A stretch of 64,000 nt of DNA from Streptomyces sannanensis (GCF_039536205.1 NZ_BAAAYL010000001.1:744001-808000), one strand, 5' to 3'; shown: positions 52,775 to 63,232, counted from the stretch's first letter. Numbers and translations are program-made. Notes: generated by a model not told the origin, from the letters alone.

Positions 52775-54376
52775 TCAGCAGCCCGTACGGTCCTCCGTCA
52801 GGGTGCCCTGCTCGGTCCGCAGAGTGCGGTCGTAGCAGCCTTCCGACCCGTCCAGCCGGTAGTGCTCGCTGGACGTGCCGACGGCATGGCGCTGGTCACG
52901 CGGGACGCCCAGCGTCCAGGCGGCGTCGCCGGTGTAGGTGTCGTCGAGCCGCGACCAGGAGATGCGCTTGCCGGCGCGGACGACCGAGGTGTCGGCGCGG
53001 TCCCCGAGCGTGAGGACGGTGCGCAGACGGTTGTCCGTGCCGATCGTGATCTCGCCGTCCATGGTGTAGACGCGGTGGGTGTGCGCGACGCGCGCCGGGC
53101 CCCGGCCGTCCACGGTCACCGTCTCGTCGTCGTCCCAGCGGGCCGTGAGCCCGTCGGTGTTCTCGTCCTCCGTCCAGCGGTGGACGGAGGTGTTGGCGAG
53201 GGTCCGCGAGACGGTGGTCTCGACGCGCCCGTGCGAGGTGTCGACATAGCCGGCGACGGTCAGCCGGTGGCCGCCCTCGGTGTCGAGCCGGTTCAGTGAA
53301 CCGGGCGTGATCGTGGTCGAGTCGGCCAGGTCGCTCTGGTCGTGCTTCGTGAGCGCCCCGGTGACGTGCTCGCTGCCCTCGTCCTGCCAGACCAGCACAT
53401 TGGCGGGCGTGTTCCAGCCGCTCTGCCCGGCGGGCAGTCCGGCGACGGACACCTCGACGCGGTGCTCACGCCCGTCGTTGAGGATGCCCGCGAACGGCGT
53501 CAGGTCGTACTCGATCGGCTTCACGTCGAAGGCGCGCGGCGCCGGAACGACGTACCAGAGGAAGGGGTTGGACCAGCCTCCGGTCCATACGTTCGGGAAC
53601 GGCGCGGCTATTCCAGCCAGTTGGCCATCGACCTTGACCTGCACCTCACGGTACGGGCCGTTGTCCGCCTTGCAGGAGTACGGAGCGGAGTCCGGCACGG
53701 TGAGGTACCAGAACTCCTCGCAGCCGCCGCCCGATCCGGTGGCGTACACCTCGGCGACGATGCGTTCCGAGTTGCGCGGCGTGGTGAGCCGGGCGCCGTC
53801 CAGCGGGATCACCTTGTCGGGCGTGGCAGCCGGCTTCGTACGCCCCTCGGCGGCGTAGAAGGTCAGCGTGACCTTGACGTCGATGACGCCGGTGTACGTC
53901 TCGTTGACGACATTGCCGATCAGCATTTCGACATCCTGCGCGCGGCGCAGCGTGTCGCTGTAGTGAGTGACGTCCTTCTCCACCGACCAGTTGATGCCGT
54001 CGACCGAGGGCTCGGGCGTGGACGTACGGAACATCTCAACGCCGCCGACGCGGAGGTAGCCGAGCCGGTCGTACTGGCGCCCCTTGACCTTTCCGTCGAG
54101 GCGCAGCACCACCTTGCTCCAGCGGTCGCCGCACTCCTTGGGCGGGGTGTAACTGCCCGTGTACGGCGTGAAGTCGCGGAACTGCGCCTCGGCGACGGTG
54201 ACTTCGCAGGAGCGGGTCGGGGGCTTCGCGATGGGCGGCGCCGCCGTCAGCGGGTCGTGCCAGTCGGTGCCGAACTCTGCGGGGACCGGCTCGGCCGCGG
54301 CCGCCGGGCTCGCGCCGAGCGCCGAACCGGCGGCCAGCGCCAGTCCGGCGAGCATGGACGTGATCTTACTCTTCAT
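52775..54376 (-). CDS. Secreted peptide-N4-asparagine amidase A (PNGase A family)
   Basis: A 533-residue protein with an N-terminal signal peptide (KSKITSMLAGLALAAGSALG, cleavage after ASPAAAA). Mature residues match PNGase A: RSCEVTVAEAQFRDFTPYTG, SKVVLRLDGKVKGRQYDRLG, VGGVEMFRTSTPEPSVDGIN and WTGGWSNPFLWYVVPAPRAF. The plant-type family removes N-glycans from glycopeptides; in Streptomyces it probably processes extracellular glycoproteins. Cysteines in the C-terminal part (EGCYDRTL, DRTGC) may form a disulfide. The gene stands alone. Confidence 0.9.
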   Translation of the reverse strand: MKSKITSMLAGLALAAGSALGASPAAAAEPVPAEFGTDWHDPLTAAPPIAKPPTRSCEVTVAEAQFRDFTPYTGSYTPPKECGDRWSKVVLRLDGKVKGRQYDRLGYLRVGGVEMFRTSTPEPSVDGINWSVEKDVTHYSDTLRRAQDVEMLIGNVVNETYTGVIDVKVTLTFYAAEGRTKPAATPDKVIPLDGARLTTPRNSERIVAEVYATGSGGGCEEFWYLTVPDSAPYSCKADNGPYREVQVKVDGQLAGIAAPFPNVWTGGWSNPFLWYVVPAPRAFDVKPIEYDLTPFAGILNDGREHRVEVSVAGLPAGQSGWNTPANVLVWQDEGSEHVTGALTKHDQSDLADSTTITPGSLNRLDTEGGHRLTVAGYVDTSHGRVETTVSRTLANTSVHRWTEDENTDGLTARWDDDETVTVDGRGPARVAHTHRVYTMDGEITIGTDNRLRTVLTLGDRADTSVVRAGKRISWSRLDDTYTGDAAWTLGVPRDQRHAVGTSSEHYRLDGSEGCYDRTLRTEQGTLTEDRTGC

Positions 54377-54711
54377 GGGTCAGGAGTGAAGCGCGATACG
54401 AACAAGTGCGCCAGTGGCGAATATTCGACCTTGGCGCGTTCTGTACCCTCATGCGGAAAAATCAATTCCAGCGACTGCCGGCGAAACGCGAACCTTGCAC
54501 GGTTTGCACCACTCGCCACCCCCTCAGCGATCCATGGGACGTCATGCAGATTCGCGATCTTCCGTTTTCCGATCCCGGTGATCCCGACGTACGGTCAGGC
54601 CCCCGCTTCCGGCCAGAGGGCATGCGGTGTCCGCTGGTCTGCCCAGCTCTTCCACGTTTGCTCCGGTCGGGCCCTCGTGGGCGGGGTGGTTGGGTTAGTG
54701 ATCAGGCTGGT
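54377..54711. other. Amidase upstream region
   Basis: About 335 bases with no supported gene. The part next to the amidase is AT-rich for this window (AATATTCGACC and AAAAATCAATTCC) and probably contains its promoter. The remainder runs into the IS1380 fragment. Confidence 0.45.
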
Positions 54712-54953
54712 GGCGGGTGGGCGGCGTCGAACAGGTTGGTGAACGCGCGCCGCCAGGGCCAGCGGTCGGGCAGGTGGAGCGTCAGCCTGCGGGCCGAACG
54801 GGCGGTGCGGGACGGGAAGTTGACCAGGTGGGCCCGCAGGGTGGCGGTGGTTGCCTTGGCGTGGAAGGAGCCGGTGAGGCAGTCTGCGGCCCGCAGCAGG
54901 TTGGACGCGATCGCCCACAGGGTCAGCCACGCGTTGTTGGCCTGGAAGTAACC
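54712..54953 (-). pseudogene. IS1380-family transposase, C-terminal fragment
   Basis: About 80 residues of the IS1380 C-terminus: GYFQANNAWLTLWAIASNLL, then RAADCLTGSFHAKATTATLR and HLPDRWPWRRAFTNLFDAAH, with a stop. It supplies the third missing from 15016-15935 although 39 kb away and on the other strand. Its upstream part ends abruptly at about 54953 in unrelated sequence next to the second serine recombinase. Confidence 0.78.
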
Positions 54954-55040
54954 CTAGAAAAGTCACATCTTCCCAGGTCAGAGGGCATCTCCGTTTTCAT
55001 TTCCAAGCGCTGGACAGGCTATTGCCCGGTGGATCCGGGC

Positions 55041-56687
55041 TCAGTCTTCCGCGCCGTCGGCCCACTTGAACCGGGTACGCTCCAGGCCCTTGAACGGCGC
55101 TCCTCGGTACGGAGCCTTCGTCACCGTCACAGAGTCGATGGCGAGATGCAGCAAGGCGCGGCGAAGAGGCTTGTCCGCAGCCTCCCACGCCCCTTCGCAC
55201 GACTCCGGGTCCATGAGGAACCCGATGTCGACTCCACGACGCGCAGTGCTCGACTCAAGAGCCTGCTTCGCCTCGTTGACAGTGTCGGTGACCTCCTTCA
55301 GATCTGCGCGGAAGTACTGCTCTGACGGCCCGTCGTAGTGGCCGGCCTTACGGTCCGCCCATACGCGCGCTAGACGCTTCTCCGCAATATTCAGGGCCTC
55401 CATGGCGGCCCGGCTGTCTTCGGTCGCCTGCGGCTGCACTCGCTCCGCCCAACGGTCGGCGACGGCTACGACGAGATCATCGTCAGGTTCAGCGTTCGTC
55501 AGCCGAACCCACCAGCGCCAGTGAACGAACTCTTCCAGGCTCTTTGTGGCTGCGACGGCGGGTGCCGGGCATGGCTTACCAGCCTTCGGCTTCCAGCACA
55601 TGTATGAGTTCCCGCTGAACGACATCGAGCCTCCGCACCCCGCGCACTTGAGGATGCCAGTAAGGAGGTGGCTCGCCCGCGTGGTGTGGGTTCGACCGTC
55701 CTTCGGAACCCCGATTCCTGCCTCACCTTGTCGTGCGGCCTGCGCTTCCTGCTGCTGGTCGTCCGTCAGAAGCGCGGGTCCGTGCATCACGCTGACTCTG
55801 TTTCCGGCGGCGTCGCGGTAGAGGATGCGGCGACTCTTCCCGTCCTGTCGGCCGGTGGTCTGCCATCCGGCATACGCGGGGTTGCGGATCATATCCCGTA
55901 CGGTGGCGTGCGCCCACGTTCCGCCAGACGGCGACGGGATTTCCCTGTCGTTCAGATGTTCCGCCGTTGCGCGGTCTGAAAATCCCTTGTTGACGGGAAG
56001 CGCGTATGTGATATCGAAGGCGACTTCCGCCTTTGTCCGCTTCGGGCTTGTCGAGTCGTCGGCGGGAGTTTCGTCGAGTGCCAATTTCCGCTCGACGATG
56101 GTGTCTCCGTCCTCGTCCTCCTTTTCGACGAGGACGACCTTCAGCCCATAGGGCGCGGAATGGTTGACCCATTCGCCATTGGCTCGTTGGTGCGTCTTCG
56201 TATTGCGAACGCGCTCACTCAGGATCTCAGTCTCTTCGCGAGCATCTTCGGCGCGCCTGATCAACTCTTTTCGGTCATGGGGATTTGAACTGTCCAACCC
56301 AATTCCCGGGTTGTCTGGGTCTCCGTTGTCGAAGAGGAGACGGCGAGGCTTGCCGTCTTCCGGCTCGATGATGCGCAGGATGGCGCCGGCCCCGCGACGG
56401 TCCCAGCGGTCGAGCCGGAAGACCCACAGCGCGCCTGTCTCGCGCCGTTCCAGCGCCGCCAGTGCGGCATCCTGCTCGTTCCTCAACTTACGGGTACTGA
56501 AGCGGCTCGCGCTGCCGACTTCCCGCCACACGTGCCGGACTGTCAGCCCTAACCGATCCGCGATGAGCCTCCCCCTGCTCTCTTGGGCGCTGATGCTGAT
56601 CTCTCGCTTGCCCTTACTCGCCCGCCCCTTGCTCTTCCGGCAGAAGATGTCAATGAGTGACGACGGATCCTCCCCATGCTGCTCCAT
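55041..56687 (-). CDS. Second large serine recombinase
   Basis: A 548-residue serine recombinase unrelated in detail to the 46 kb integrase. The catalytic serine is in [19 protein letters not shown], followed by [16 protein letters not shown]. The recombinase domain includes [20 protein letters not shown], and the zinc ribbon has [12 protein letters not shown] and a cysteine pair in [15 protein letters not shown] chosen at the start of the family similarity. It lies within a few tens of bases of a truncated ABC transporter gene, suggesting that its element inserted there. No directionality factor or cargo is visible. Confidence 0.92.
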   Translation of the reverse strand: MEQHGEDPSSLIDIFCRKSKGRASKGKREISISAQESRGRLIADRLGLTVRHVWREVGSASRFSTRKLRNEQDAALAALERRETGALWVFRLDRWDRRGAGAILRIIEPEDGKPRRLLFDNGDPDNPGIGLDSSNPHDRKELIRRAEDAREETEILSERVRNTKTHQRANGEWVNHSAPYGLKVVLVEKEDEDGDTIVERKLALDETPADDSTSPKRTKAEVAFDITYALPVNKGFSDRATAEHLNDREIPSPSGGTWAHATVRDMIRNPAYAGWQTTGRQDGKSRRILYRDAAGNRVSVMHGPALLTDDQQQEAQAARQGEAGIGVPKDGRTHTTRASHLLTGILKCAGCGGSMSFSGNSYMCWKPKAGKPCPAPAVAATKSLEEFVHWRWWVRLTNAEPDDDLVVAVADRWAERVQPQATEDSRAAMEALNIAEKRLARVWADRKAGHYDGPSEQYFRADLKEVTDTVNEAKQALESSTARRGVDIGFLMDPESCEGAWEAADKPLRRALLHLAIDSVTVTKAPYRGAPFKGLERTRFKWADGAED

Positions 56688-56734
56688 TGACGGAGGGTCC
56701 CACGTTGCACACAGGGTGTACAAGTGCGCAACCC

Positions 56735-57755
56735 ACCTGGAGCGGTACACCTTGTGGCTGCGGTCCGTGTTCTTCCCTGCCATCAACATCACCCATGTCA
56801 CGATCCTCGGCTCGGTCCTGATCATCGGCGGTTTCTTCGTTCTCAGGGGCCGGCTCGATGTCGGCCAGCTGACGACCGGCGCGCTGCTCGCGCAGATGCT
56901 CGTCGACCCGGTCGGCATCATCCTGCGCTGGTACGACGAGCCGCAGGTGGCCCAGGTGTCACTGGCCCGGCTCGTCGGCGTACGGGACATCGAGCCGGAC
57001 GCCGGTGACGACGCGGTCGTACCGGACGGCCGAGACGTCCTGGCCGACGACGTCCACTTCGGCTACCGCGAGGGCGTCGACGTCCTCCACCAGGTCTCCC
57101 TGTCCGTCCGCCCCGGCACCCGGCTGGCCCTGGTGGGCCCGTCCGGCGCCGGCAAGTCCACGCTCGGACGGCTGCTCGCCGGCATCTACGCGCCGAGGGT
57201 CGGCTAGATCACGCTCGGCGGCGCCGAGCTCGCCCTCATGCCGGCCGAACGCGTCCGCGAACACGTGGCCCTGGTCAACCAGGAACACCACGTCTTCGTC
57301 GGCTCCCTGCGCGACAACCTGCTCCTCGCCCGTACGAGCGCCACCGACGCCGAGCTGTGGTCAGCCCTGGCCGCGGTCGACGCCGACGACTGGGCCCGCG
57401 CCCTGCCGGACGGCCTCGACACCGAGACCGGCTCCGGCGGCCTCACCCTCACCCCGGCCCAGGCCCAGCAGATCGCCCTGGCCCGCCTGGTCCTGGCCGA
57501 CCCGCACACCCTGGTCCTCGACGAGGCCACCTCCCTCCTCGACCCCCGAGCGGCCCGCCACCTGGAGCACTCCCTGGCCCGGGTGCTGGACGGCCGTACG
57601 GTCGTGGCCATTGCCCACCGCCTGCACACACCGCGCACGACGCGGACCTCATCGCGGTGGTCGAGGGCGGCCGCATCACGGAACTGGGCAGCCACGACGC
57701 GTTGGTCGCGGCGGACGGCCCGTACGCGGCACTGTGGCGCTCCTGGCACGGGTAG
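56735..57755 (+). pseudogene. ABC transporter, 5'-truncated by the recombinase element, with stop and frameshift
   Basis: The frame resumes inside the transmembrane domain ([20 protein letters not shown]), continuing to Walker [25 protein letters not shown] at 57205-57207 replaces a sense codon after RVG; the same frame then carries NQEHHVFVGSLRDNLLLART and Walker B TLVLDEATSLLD. A one-base shift near 57625 moves the last 40 codons (HDADLIAVVEGGRITELGSH). The N-terminal half is absent from the window. Insertion and two later mutations make it clearly inactive. Confidence 0.88.
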
Positions 57756-57781
57756 CCGCGAAGAGGAGGCCGGTGTGGCGC

Positions 57782-58576
57782 TCAGATGAAGTTCAGGGCG
57801 GCCGCCCCGCCCACTCCCCCGAGCAGCATGAACGCCGGCATCAGGACCTTCAGCTCCACCCAGCTGCCGGCCCTGAAGCGCAACCCCTTCGGCGGGCCGA
57901 GCGGATACCAGCGCTTCCGGGCTATCGGGATCGGCCACAGGATCGGGCAGCCCGAGACGGTCAGCGCGTCGCCGATGCAGTGCACCAGCGAACCCAGCAC
58001 GATCGGCAGGCCCAGCCACAGGTAGTCCTGGCCTTCACCGGTGAAGAGCCAGTCGGAGCCGTTGCCCGGCTTGTCCAGGACGTCTGCGAGGATCCATGCG
58101 CTCGTCGCGGCGAGCAGCCAGACCAGCACATCGCTGCTCGACCCGCGCGCGGCCCGCCACAGCAGGCCCTCCACCGCCAGGACCAGGTGCACGAAGAGGA
58201 TGGCCAGGACCCCCCAGCGGCCCCCGGTGACGGCGACCGCCGAGGCGCCGGCGCCGATCAGCACGGCCCACACCCAGGTGTGGGTCAGTGTCCGGTGGCC
58301 GCCGGAACGGCGCGGGTCGGCGGTCGACCTCGTCGCCTTGTAGACGGCGTACGACAGCTTGTCGATGATCTCGCACAGCGCACGGGACACCGGTCCGAAG
58401 GCGCGCGAGATCGTCGCCGACTTGTGGTCGAGGTCGGGCGCGAGCGCCGCGCCCGCGCAGATCAGTGTTCCGGCGAGAAGGACGGGCCAGGGCATGGGGT
58501 GCCCGGCGGCGGCGGTCGCCGCGCCCACCCCCAGCCAGGCTGCCGCCCCGGAAAGTGAGTGCGCCGGTCCCATCAT
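57782..58576 (-). CDS. Membrane-bound metal-dependent hydrolase-like protein (YdjM/DUF457 type)
   Basis: A 264-residue membrane protein. MMGPAHSLSGAAAWLGVGAA with an early His, APDLDHKSATISR (DxDH) and GGHRTLTHTWVW (HRxxTH) are the metal-ligand motifs of the family, and a late HCIGDALTVSGCP adds another. Hydrophobic helices alternate with these loops. The family is of uncertain physiological role. The ATG follows GGGAACGACC. It is divergent from the helicase gene. Confidence 0.85.
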   Translation of the reverse strand: MMGPAHSLSGAAAWLGVGAATAAAGHPMPWPVLLAGTLICAGAALAPDLDHKSATISRAFGPVSRALCEIIDKLSYAVYKATRSTADPRRSGGHRTLTHTWVWAVLIGAGASAVAVTGGRWGVLAILFVHLVLAVEGLLWRAARGSSSDVLVWLLAATSAWILADVLDKPGNGSDWLFTGEGQDYLWLGLPIVLGSLVHCIGDALTVSGCPILWPIPIARKRWYPLGPPKGLRFRAGSWVELKVLMPAFMLLGGVGGAAALNFI

Positions 58577-58697
58577 GGTCGTTCCCGCCCCGTTCCGCCC
58601 CGTTGCCTTGTGGTGGAGCCCAGTTGAGCGCACAGGGTATCGCTCATGATCTTCGTATCGGTCCCCGGTTCCCGCATCGGGCGGAAAGCCAGGCAAG

Positions 58698-61220
58698 ATG
58701 GGGGGCGTGACCCTCATCGATCAGCTTCCGCCGAGTGCCGACCCCGACGCCCTCTTCGAGGCCTTCTCCTCATGGACCGAAGAGCGGGGCATCAGCCTCT
58801 ACCCGGCCCAGGAGGAGGCACTGATCGAGGTCGTTTCCGGTGCGAACGTGATCCTTTCGACACCGACCGGCTCGGGCAAGAGCCTCGTCGCGGCGGGGGC
58901 GCACTTCGCCGCACTGGCGCGGGACGAGGTCACCTTCTACACGGCGCCGATCAAGGCGCTGGTCTCGGAGAAGTTCTTCGACCTGTGCAAGCTCTTCGGC
59001 ACCGAGAACGTCGGCATGCTGACCGGCGACGCCTCGGTCAACGCCGACGCCCCCGTGATCTGCTGTACGGCCGAGGTACTCGCCTCCATCGCGCTGCGTG
59101 ACGGCAAGGACGCGGACATCGGCCAGGTCGTGATGGACGAGTTCCACTTCTACGCGGAGCCGGACCGCGGCTGGGCCTGGCAGATCCCGCTGCTGGAGCT
59201 CCCGCAGGCACAGTTCGTGCTCATGTCGGCGACGCTCGGTGACGTCTCGATGTTCGAGAAGGACCTGACCCGCCGCACCGACCGCGACACCGCAGTGGTC
59301 CGCTCGGCGACCCGGCCCGTACCGCTGTCGTACGAGTACGTCACGACGCCGATCACCGAGACGCTGACCGAACTGCTGGAGACCAAGCAGGCTCCCGTCT
59401 ACATCGTCCACTTCACGCAGGCCCAGGCGGTCGAGCGGGCACAGTCGCTGATGAGCATCAACATGTGCTCGCGCGAGGAGAAGGACCGGATCGCCGAGCT
59501 GATCGGCAACTTCCGGTTCACCACCAAGTTCGGCCGCAACCTCTCGCGTTACGTCCGGCACGGCATCGGCGTGCACCACGCGGGCATGCTGCCCAAGTAC
59601 CGCCGCCTCGTCGAGAAGCTCGCCCAGGCGGGCCTGTTGAAGGTCATCTGCGGTACGGACACGCTCGGCGTCGGCGTCAACGTCCCCATCCGCACGGTAC
59701 TGTTCACCGCCCTCACCAAGTACGACGGCAGCCGCGTCCGTACGCTCCGTGCCCGGGAGTTCCACCAGATCGCCGGCCGCGCCGGGCGGGCCGGCTTCGA
59801 CACGGCCGGCTTCGTCGTCGCCCAGGCGCCCGAGCATGTCATCGAGAACGAGAAGGCCCTCGCCAAGGCCGGCGACGACCCGAAGAAGCGCCGCAAGGTG
59901 GTCCGCAAGAAGGCCCCCGAGGGCTTCGTCGGCTGGACCCAGAACTCCTTCGAGAAGCTGATCGCCTCCGAGCCCGAGCCGCTGACCTCCCGCTTCAAGG
60001 TCAGCCACGCCATGCTGCTGTCGGTGATCGCCCGCCCGGGCAACGCCTTCGACGCGATGCGCAAACTGCTGGAGGACAACCACGAGCCGCGCAAGCAGCA
60101 ACTGCGCCACATCCGCCGCGCCATCGCGATCTACCGTTCGCTGCTCGACGGCGGCATCGTCGAACGCCTGGACAAGCCCGACACCGAGGGCCGGATCGTC
60201 CGCCTCACCGTCGACTTCCAGCAGGACTTCGCGCTCAACCAGCCGCTGTCCACCTTCGCCCTGGCCGCCTTCGACCTGCTGGACCCGGAGTCGCCCTCCT
60301 ACGCCCTGGACATGGTCTCGGTCGTGGAGTCCACGCTGGACGACCCGCGCCAGATCCTGGCCGCCCAGCAGAACAAGGCGCGCGCCGAGGCGGTCGGCGC
60401 GATGAAGGCGGACGGCATCGAGTACGAGGAGCGGATGGAGCGGCTCCAGGACGTCTCGTACCCGAAGCCGCTGGAAGAGCTGCTCGTACACGCGTACAAC
60501 ACGTACCGCAAGAGCCACCCGTGGGTCGGCGACCACCCGGTCTCGCCCAAGTCCGTCATCCGTGACATGTACGAACGGGCGCTGTCCTTCACCGAGTTCA
60601 CGTCCCACTACGAGCTGGCCCGCACCGAGGGCATCGTGCTGCGCTACCTCGCGAACGCCTACAAGGCCCTGGACCACACCATCCCCGACGACCTCAAGTC
60701 CGAGGACCTGGAGGATCTGATCGCCTGGCTCGGCGAGATGGTCCGCCAGGTCGACTCCAGCCTCCTCGACGAGTGGGAGCAGCTGGCCAACCCGGAGCTG
60801 GAGACCGCCGAGGAGGCCCAGGACAAGGCCGACCAGGTCAAGCCGGTCACCGCGAACGCCCGAGCCTTCCGGGTGCTGGTGCGCAACGCGATGTTCCGCC
60901 GGGTGGAGCTGGCCGCGCTCGACCACGTCGACGAGCTCGGCGGGATGGACGCCGACTCCGGCTGGGACGCGGACGCCTGGGGCCAGGCGATGGACGCGTA
61001 CTGGGACGAGTACGACGACCTGGGCACCGGCCCCGACGCGCGCGGCCCGAAGCTCCTGTCGATCGAGGAGGACCCGGCCCACGGCCTGTGGCGCGTCCGC
61101 CAGACCTTCGCCGACCCGAACGGCGACCACGACTGGGGCATCAGCGCGGAGGTCGACCTCGCGGCATCCGACGAGGAGGGCCGCGCGGTCGTCCGTGTGA
61201 CGGACGTCGGCCAGCTCTGA
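58698..61220 (+). CDS. DEAD/DEAH-box helicase with DUF3516-type C-terminus
   Basis: An 840-residue superfamily 2 helicase. Walker A is STPTGSGKSLVAAG, motif II DEFHFY, motif III SATLGD and motif VI HQIAGRAGRAGFD. A long C-terminal part (about 480-840) is the actinobacterial DUF3516-like extension. It is related to Ski2/Mtr4-type RNA helicases and probably remodels RNA in the cytoplasm. ATG start; GTG three codons later is an alternative. Followed after 22 bases by the thioesterase gene, likely co-transcribed. A conserved chromosomal gene. Confidence 0.94.
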   Translation: MGGVTLIDQLPPSADPDALFEAFSSWTEERGISLYPAQEEALIEVVSGANVILSTPTGSGKSLVAAGAHFAALARDEVTFYTAPIKALVSEKFFDLCKLFGTENVGMLTGDASVNADAPVICCTAEVLASIALRDGKDADIGQVVMDEFHFYAEPDRGWAWQIPLLELPQAQFVLMSATLGDVSMFEKDLTRRTDRDTAVVRSATRPVPLSYEYVTTPITETLTELLETKQAPVYIVHFTQAQAVERAQSLMSINMCSREEKDRIAELIGNFRFTTKFGRNLSRYVRHGIGVHHAGMLPKYRRLVEKLAQAGLLKVICGTDTLGVGVNVPIRTVLFTALTKYDGSRVRTLRAREFHQIAGRAGRAGFDTAGFVVAQAPEHVIENEKALAKAGDDPKKRRKVVRKKAPEGFVGWTQNSFEKLIASEPEPLTSRFKVSHAMLLSVIARPGNAFDAMRKLLEDNHEPRKQQLRHIRRAIAIYRSLLDGGIVERLDKPDTEGRIVRLTVDFQQDFALNQPLSTFALAAFDLLDPESPSYALDMVSVVESTLDDPRQILAAQQNKARAEAVGAMKADGIEYEERMERLQDVSYPKPLEELLVHAYNTYRKSHPWVGDHPVSPKSVIRDMYERALSFTEFTSHYELARTEGIVLRYLANAYKALDHTIPDDLKSEDLEDLIAWLGEMVRQVDSSLLDEWEQLANPELETAEEAQDKADQVKPVTANARAFRVLVRNAMFRRVELAALDHVDELGGMDADSGWDADAWGQAMDAYWDEYDDLGTGPDARGPKLLSIEEDPAHGLWRVRQTFADPNGDHDWGISAEVDLAASDEEGRAVVRVTDVGQL

Positions 61221-61242
61221 CAGATCTTCTGAGAGGAAACGC

Positions 61243-62121
61243 ATGACCAGCCCCGCCGAGCTCCTGATCGATCTGCTCGACCTGGAGCAGATCGAGGTCG
61301 ACATCTTTCGCGGCCGGAGCCCGCAGGAGTCCCTCCAGCGGGTCTTCGGCGGTCAGGTGGCCGGCCAGGCGCTGGTGGCGGCCGGGCGCACCACGGACGG
61401 CGAGCGCCCGGTCCATTCGCTGCACGCGTACTTCCTGCGGCCGGGCCGCCCCGGTGTGCCGATCGTCTACCAGGTCGAACGGGTCCGGGACGGCCGTTCC
61501 TTCACCACGCGCCGGGTCACCGCCGTACAGCAGGGCCGTACGATCTTCAACCTCACCGCCTCCTTCCACCGGCCGGAGGAGGCCGGCTTCGAGCACCAGT
61601 TGCCGCCGCGCCTGGACTTCCCCGCCCCTGAGACACTGCCGACGGTCGCCGACGAGATCCGTGAGCATCTGGGTGCCCTGCCCGAGCCCCTGGAGCGGAT
61701 GGCCCGACGCATGCCCTTCGACATCCGCTATGCCGACCGGCTGCGCTGGACCCCGGAGGAGGTCAAGGAAGCGGACCCGCGCAGCGCGGTGTGGATGCGC
61801 GCGGTGGGCCCGCTGGGCGACGACCCGCTGGTGCACACGTGCGCGCTGACGTACGCGAGCGACATGACCTTGCTGGACGCGGTACGCATCCCAGTTGAAC
61901 CTCTTTGGGGCCGGCGGGGCTTCGACATGGCGTCGCTGGACCACGCGATGTGGTTCCACCGCCCGTTCCGGGCGGACGAGTGGTTCCTGTACGACCAGGA
62001 GTCCCCGATCGCCACGGGCGGCCGGGGCCTGGCCCGCGGCCGTATCTACGACCGGGAGGGCCGCCTCCTGGTGTCCGTGGTCCAGGAGGGCCTGTTCCGT
62101 CGCCTCGACGTGCGGCATTAG
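61243..62121 (+). CDS. tesB: Acyl-CoA thioesterase II
   Basis: A 292-residue TesB-type double hot-dog thioesterase of normal length. It has IFRGRSPQESLQRVFGGQVA near the start, SLHAYFLRPGRPGVPIVYQV, FDMASLDHAMWFHRPFRADE with the catalytic aspartate and GRGLARGRIYDREGRLLVSV near the end. It hydrolyses acyl-CoA in the cytoplasm. ATG start after GAGAGGAAACGC. It follows the helicase gene closely in the same direction. Confidence 0.95.
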   Translation: MTSPAELLIDLLDLEQIEVDIFRGRSPQESLQRVFGGQVAGQALVAAGRTTDGERPVHSLHAYFLRPGRPGVPIVYQVERVRDGRSFTTRRVTAVQQGRTIFNLTASFHRPEEAGFEHQLPPRLDFPAPETLPTVADEIREHLGALPEPLERMARRMPFDIRYADRLRWTPEEVKEADPRSAVWMRAVGPLGDDPLVHTCALTYASDMTLLDAVRIPVEPLWGRRGFDMASLDHAMWFHRPFRADEWFLYDQESPIATGGRGLARGRIYDREGRLLVSVVQEGLFRRLDVRH

Positions 62122-62296
62122 CCTCGTGCTTTCACGAGGCTGACCGTCCGAGGCTTGATCACGGGAAGTGCTCCGGACCAGCGATCGGTTTGTCACCCTC
62201 GCCGCGTCCGGCTCCAGGGCGGGCCGGCTGGAACTGCGGCACCGCCGGCGGGCCCGCGCCGGGGCGGATTGCCGCGTGCCCGCGGAAGCGGTCCGA

Positions 62297-63232
62297 TCAG
62301 ATCTGCTCGAAGTGGCTGGGCCTGTCGTCACAGTGGATCAGGCGGCCCAGTCGGGCGGCCCGCGCTCGGGGCATGAGGGTCCAGGTGCCGTCGGTGCGGT
62401 GCACGGCAACGGAATGCCAGGGAGTGGTCCAGGCGTCGGGGATGTCGAGGAGACGGATGCCGAACTTGGGGGCGCCGATGGGTTGGGGGTGGATGGACAG
62501 CCGTATGGCGTGGGGGTGGTGTTCGGCGATCAGGTCGCCCCAGGCTCGGCTGCGCTGGATGACTCCGTACGCACGCTGCCGGCATGCGCGTTGGAGGGCG
62601 GAGCGTGTGCCGGTCCAGTCGGCGGTGTCCTCGACGAGGAAGCGGGTGATGCCGCAGTACAGGGCGAGGGCGTGGTCATCGGTGCGGATCTCGGCGCGCA
62701 GGGCATCCAGGGCGGGGGCGTAGCGGTCGTGGACGTGGGCGCGTTTCGTGTCGTGGTCGAGGTCGCCGAGGACGTCGCGCAGGTCGAAGACGGAAAGTCT
62801 GGTCAGGCCCGATCGGGTTATGAGGGAGCGGAGTTCGTCGGCGTAGGCGTCGATGTGCTCGTCGGGGACACGGATGAGGTCGCCGAAGACATGGCCGTCG
62901 GAGCAGATGATCACCTGGGCGCCGGGCGGGTAGATCCGCTCGATCTCCGCGCACAGGCTGTCGAGGAACGTGAGGGAGAGGCGTTCGCCCTGGTCGGGGA
63001 GGTGGCCGAGGACCTTGGCGGGGTTGGGGGACTTGCAGGGGAAGCCTGGCAGGGTGAACAGAATGGGGGCGCCGTCGCGCACGAAGTCGGCGATTCGGCG
63101 CAACTGATGAGGGAACGCCTCCACGGGGACGGCGGCAGCGCGGTCGGTCGTGCGGTGGTACGGCAGGAGCAGGTGCAGGACGGCGGTGCTGATACTCGTG
63201 GGGAGGGTTTCCGGCGTGGTCGTCAGCGGCAT
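62297..63232 (-). CDS. Isocyanide synthase family protein (PvcA/IsnA/DIT1)
   Basis: A 311-residue protein. It has the family N-terminal region (ILFTLPGFPCKSPNPAKVLG), GERLSLTFLDSLCAEIERIY, IICSDGHVFGDLI and near the end IRLSIHPQPIGAPKFGIRLL. PvcA-type enzymes convert the amino group of tyrosine or tryptophan to an isonitrile using ribulose 5-phosphate. GGAGG lies seven bases before the ATG. It follows a P450 gene on the same strand by 130 bases, so the two probably act together on an isocyanide metabolite. Confidence 0.9.
   Translation of the reverse strand: MPLTTTPETLPTSISTAVLHLLLPYHRTTDRAAAVPVEAFPHQLRRIADFVRDGAPILFTLPGFPCKSPNPAKVLGHLPDQGERLSLTFLDSLCAEIERIYPPGAQVIICSDGHVFGDLIRVPDEHIDAYADELRSLITRSGLTRLSVFDLRDVLGDLDHDTKRAHVHDRYAPALDALRAEIRTDDHALALYCGITRFLVEDTADWTGTRSALQRACRQRAYGVIQRSRAWGDLIAEHHPHAIRLSIHPQPIGAPKFGIRLLDIPDAWTTPWHSVAVHRTDGTWTLMPRARAARLGRLIHCDDRPSHFEQI

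Noticed and set aside
58770..61304. 844-codon open frame on the - strand
   Set aside because: Complement of the helicase gene, which has all motifs in order on the + strand.
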